Notes under the pieces: generated by a model
Seen by the model: only the letters and a program-made list of their open reading frames with translations
Told to the model about the DNA's origin: nothing
Database searches by the model: none
Made by a program: the position numbers and the translations under genes
In this document: piece by piece, positions 63,017 to 64,000 of the stretch
Layout: each line of letters begins with the position of its first letter
How positions within the stretch are numbered: the stretch's first letter is position 1
Assembly: GCF_036416795.1 (NCBI RefSeq)
Contig: NZ_CP143867.1
Location: 1,550,001 to 1,614,000, forward strand
Reading direction: 5' to 3'
DNA from: Bacteroides sp. MSB163
Lineage (GTDB): Bacteria; Bacteroidota; Bacteroidia; Bacteroidales; Bacteroidaceae
Length of the DNA stretch: 64,000 bases

Positions 63017-64000
63017 ATGAGAAAATTGTGTTTGTTGTTCTTATTGATAGGAACATATTGTTATGCCGGTGAAAAAAAATATACGGTTGATTCGCCTGAC
63101 GGAAAGATACAGTTAGCGATTATTCAGACGGATGCCGGTGAGTTGACTTATCAATTATCCGTGAAGCGTAAACAAGTGATTGATGCTTCTGCATTAGGGT
63201 TTAAAACGGAAGATGGGCTGACTTTTCCTTTTCGGGGATGGAAAATGGGAAAGGTTACTCGTAACAAAGTGAATTCTGTTTGGAAACCTTTGTGGGGAAA
63301 GCGTGCCGTGGTGCCTGATAAATACAATGAGATGAAGCTGTCTTTTGTGAATGAAGCGAAATCATCGGATGCTTTGGAAGTAGTGGCACGGGCTTATAAT
63401 GAAGGTGTGGCTTTTCGCTATGTGTTGCCTCAAGGTGCAGGTTCTGCGTTGGAACTTACCACTTTTAATTTTGCAGGTGACTATACTGCATGGTATTATA
63501 ATGGAGAAAGGCATAATATCGGTCCGGAACGATTGACCGAAACAGATGGCGAGCGCTTACCCGTGATGACGGTGAAAGCTGCGGATGATTTATACCTGGC
63601 TGTGCATGAGGCTTGTCTGGATGAGGGTGAACCCTTGAAACTGAAATCGGAAAAGGGGCGATGCTTGTTTTCCGTTTCTGCGAAACCGCATTTGTTTCGT
63701 GCAGGGTATCAATCGGCATGGCGTGTGGTTCTTTGCGGCAATCGTCCGGGTGATCTGGTGGATTCTCATCTCGTGGAATTGCTGAATCCGGAACCTTCCG
63801 GAGAATATGATTTCTCATGGGTAAAGCCGGGAGTTGCATTGTGGGACTGGCGTATGAATGGTGCTCAGTGGGAAGGGTTTAATTATACGATGTCCTATCC
63901 TTCTTGGGAAAGAGCGGTTGATTTTGCCGCAGAGCAGGGTTTTGTCTATCTGGTTCTTGATGCCAATTGGTATGGACCTGAGTTTGAGCAGGGTTCGGAC
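63017..64000 (+). CDS. GH97 glycosidase, 3' end outside the window
   Basis: The frame opens with ATG at 63017 and is uninterrupted to the window end (328 codons). It has a signal peptide (RKLCLLFLLIGTYCYAG) and the GH97 N-terminal domain with VDSPDGKIQLAI, FVNEAKSSDALEVVARAYNE, GVAFRYVLPQG and WYYNGERHNIGPERLTETDG. The catalytic barrel begins near PGVALWDWRMNGA and is cut after YLVLDANWYGPE. GH97 enzymes act on alpha-galactosides or alpha-glucosides; the catalytic residues needed to decide inversion or retention lie beyond the window. It follows the GH2 gene by 17 bp. Confidence 0.95.
   Translation, partial: MRKLCLLFLLIGTYCYAGEKKYTVDSPDGKIQLAIIQTDAGELTYQLSVKRKQVIDASALGFKTEDGLTFPFRGWKMGKVTRNKVNSVWKPLWGKRAVVPDKYNEMKLSFVNEAKSSDALEVVARAYNEGVAFRYVLPQGAGSALELTTFNFAGDYTAWYYNGERHNIGPERLTETDGERLPVMTVKAADDLYLAVHEACLDEGEPLKLKSEKGRCLFSVSAKPHLFRAGYQSAWRVVLCGNRPGDLVDSHLVELLNPEPSGEYDFSWVKPGVALWDWRMNGAQWEGFNYTMSYPSWERAVDFAAEQGFVYLVLDANWYGPEFEQGSD

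Noticed and set aside
1..64000. tRNA or rRNA genes
   Set aside because: No tRNA cloverleaf or rRNA signature was found by eye; a covariance search would be needed to exclude them fully.

Overview
The window looks like a chromosome segment of a gut Bacteroides or close Bacteroidales relative. The grounds are two SusC/SusD pairs, a hybrid two-component regulator with a C-terminal AraC domain, DUF2961, DUF4361, DUF4294 and DUF2059 proteins, many lipoprotein signals, and repeated promoters with the Bacteroides -7 element TAnnTTTG. Species cannot be fixed from the sequence alone.

Layout. (1) 1-7947 is the end of a polysaccharide utilization locus (PUL): a SusC cut by the window start, a SusD lipoprotein, a complete IS982-like element with a 9-bp target duplication, and two DUF2961/GH172-type enzymes, one predicted periplasmic and one predicted lipoprotein. 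(2) 7963-27046 is mostly core genome: a drug/metabolite exporter, leuS, a YitT protein, a phosphoethanolamine transferase, rdgB, a PorZ-like propeller protein, nadA, a TrmH/SpoU methyltransferase, a DUF4294 protein, a helix-hairpin-helix outer-membrane protein, a radical SAM protein, a DUF4143 ATPase, a flavin reductase and a SulP transporter. Intergenic gaps here hold long palindromes, promoters and one likely small RNA unit. (3) 27156-46309 is a second PUL: hybrid two-component system, TIG/NHL lipoprotein, SusC, SusD, DUF4361 protein, an unrecognised lipoprotein, a large MG2/TonB-plug protein without a barrel, and a five-part GH5-GH43 enzyme. (4) 46310-57494 is an accessory stretch inside that PUL: a TlpA-type thioredoxin protein, a gene apparently broken by an IS relic, an acetyl xylan esterase and an IS4-family element, a decayed GH43-like lipoprotein, a lone helix-turn-helix protein, tandem small paralogues, small membrane proteins, a second TlpA protein and a DUF2059 protein. 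(5) 57495-64000 resumes carbohydrate genes: GH29-type fucosidase, GH2 beta-galactosidase and the start of a GH97 enzyme.

How it may work together (inference): the hybrid sensor detects an oligosaccharide in the periplasm and switches on the SusC/SusD uptake pair and surface lipoproteins. The GH5-GH43 enzyme, the esterase and the GH29, GH2 and GH97 enzymes would then remove backbone, arabinosyl/xylosyl, acetyl, fucosyl and galactosyl parts, which fits a decorated plant hemicellulose. The first PUL, with GH172-type enzymes, would serve a different furanoside-rich glycan.

The best candidates for something undescribed are the orphan small RNA unit at 9022-9148, the 30-bp palindrome over the promoter of the DUF4143 ATPase, the pair of 14-bp palindromes just before it, the tandem small paralogues at 53753-54425, the DUF2961 protein with a duplicated sandwich domain, and the cluster of DnaA-box-like motifs around the TrmH gene.
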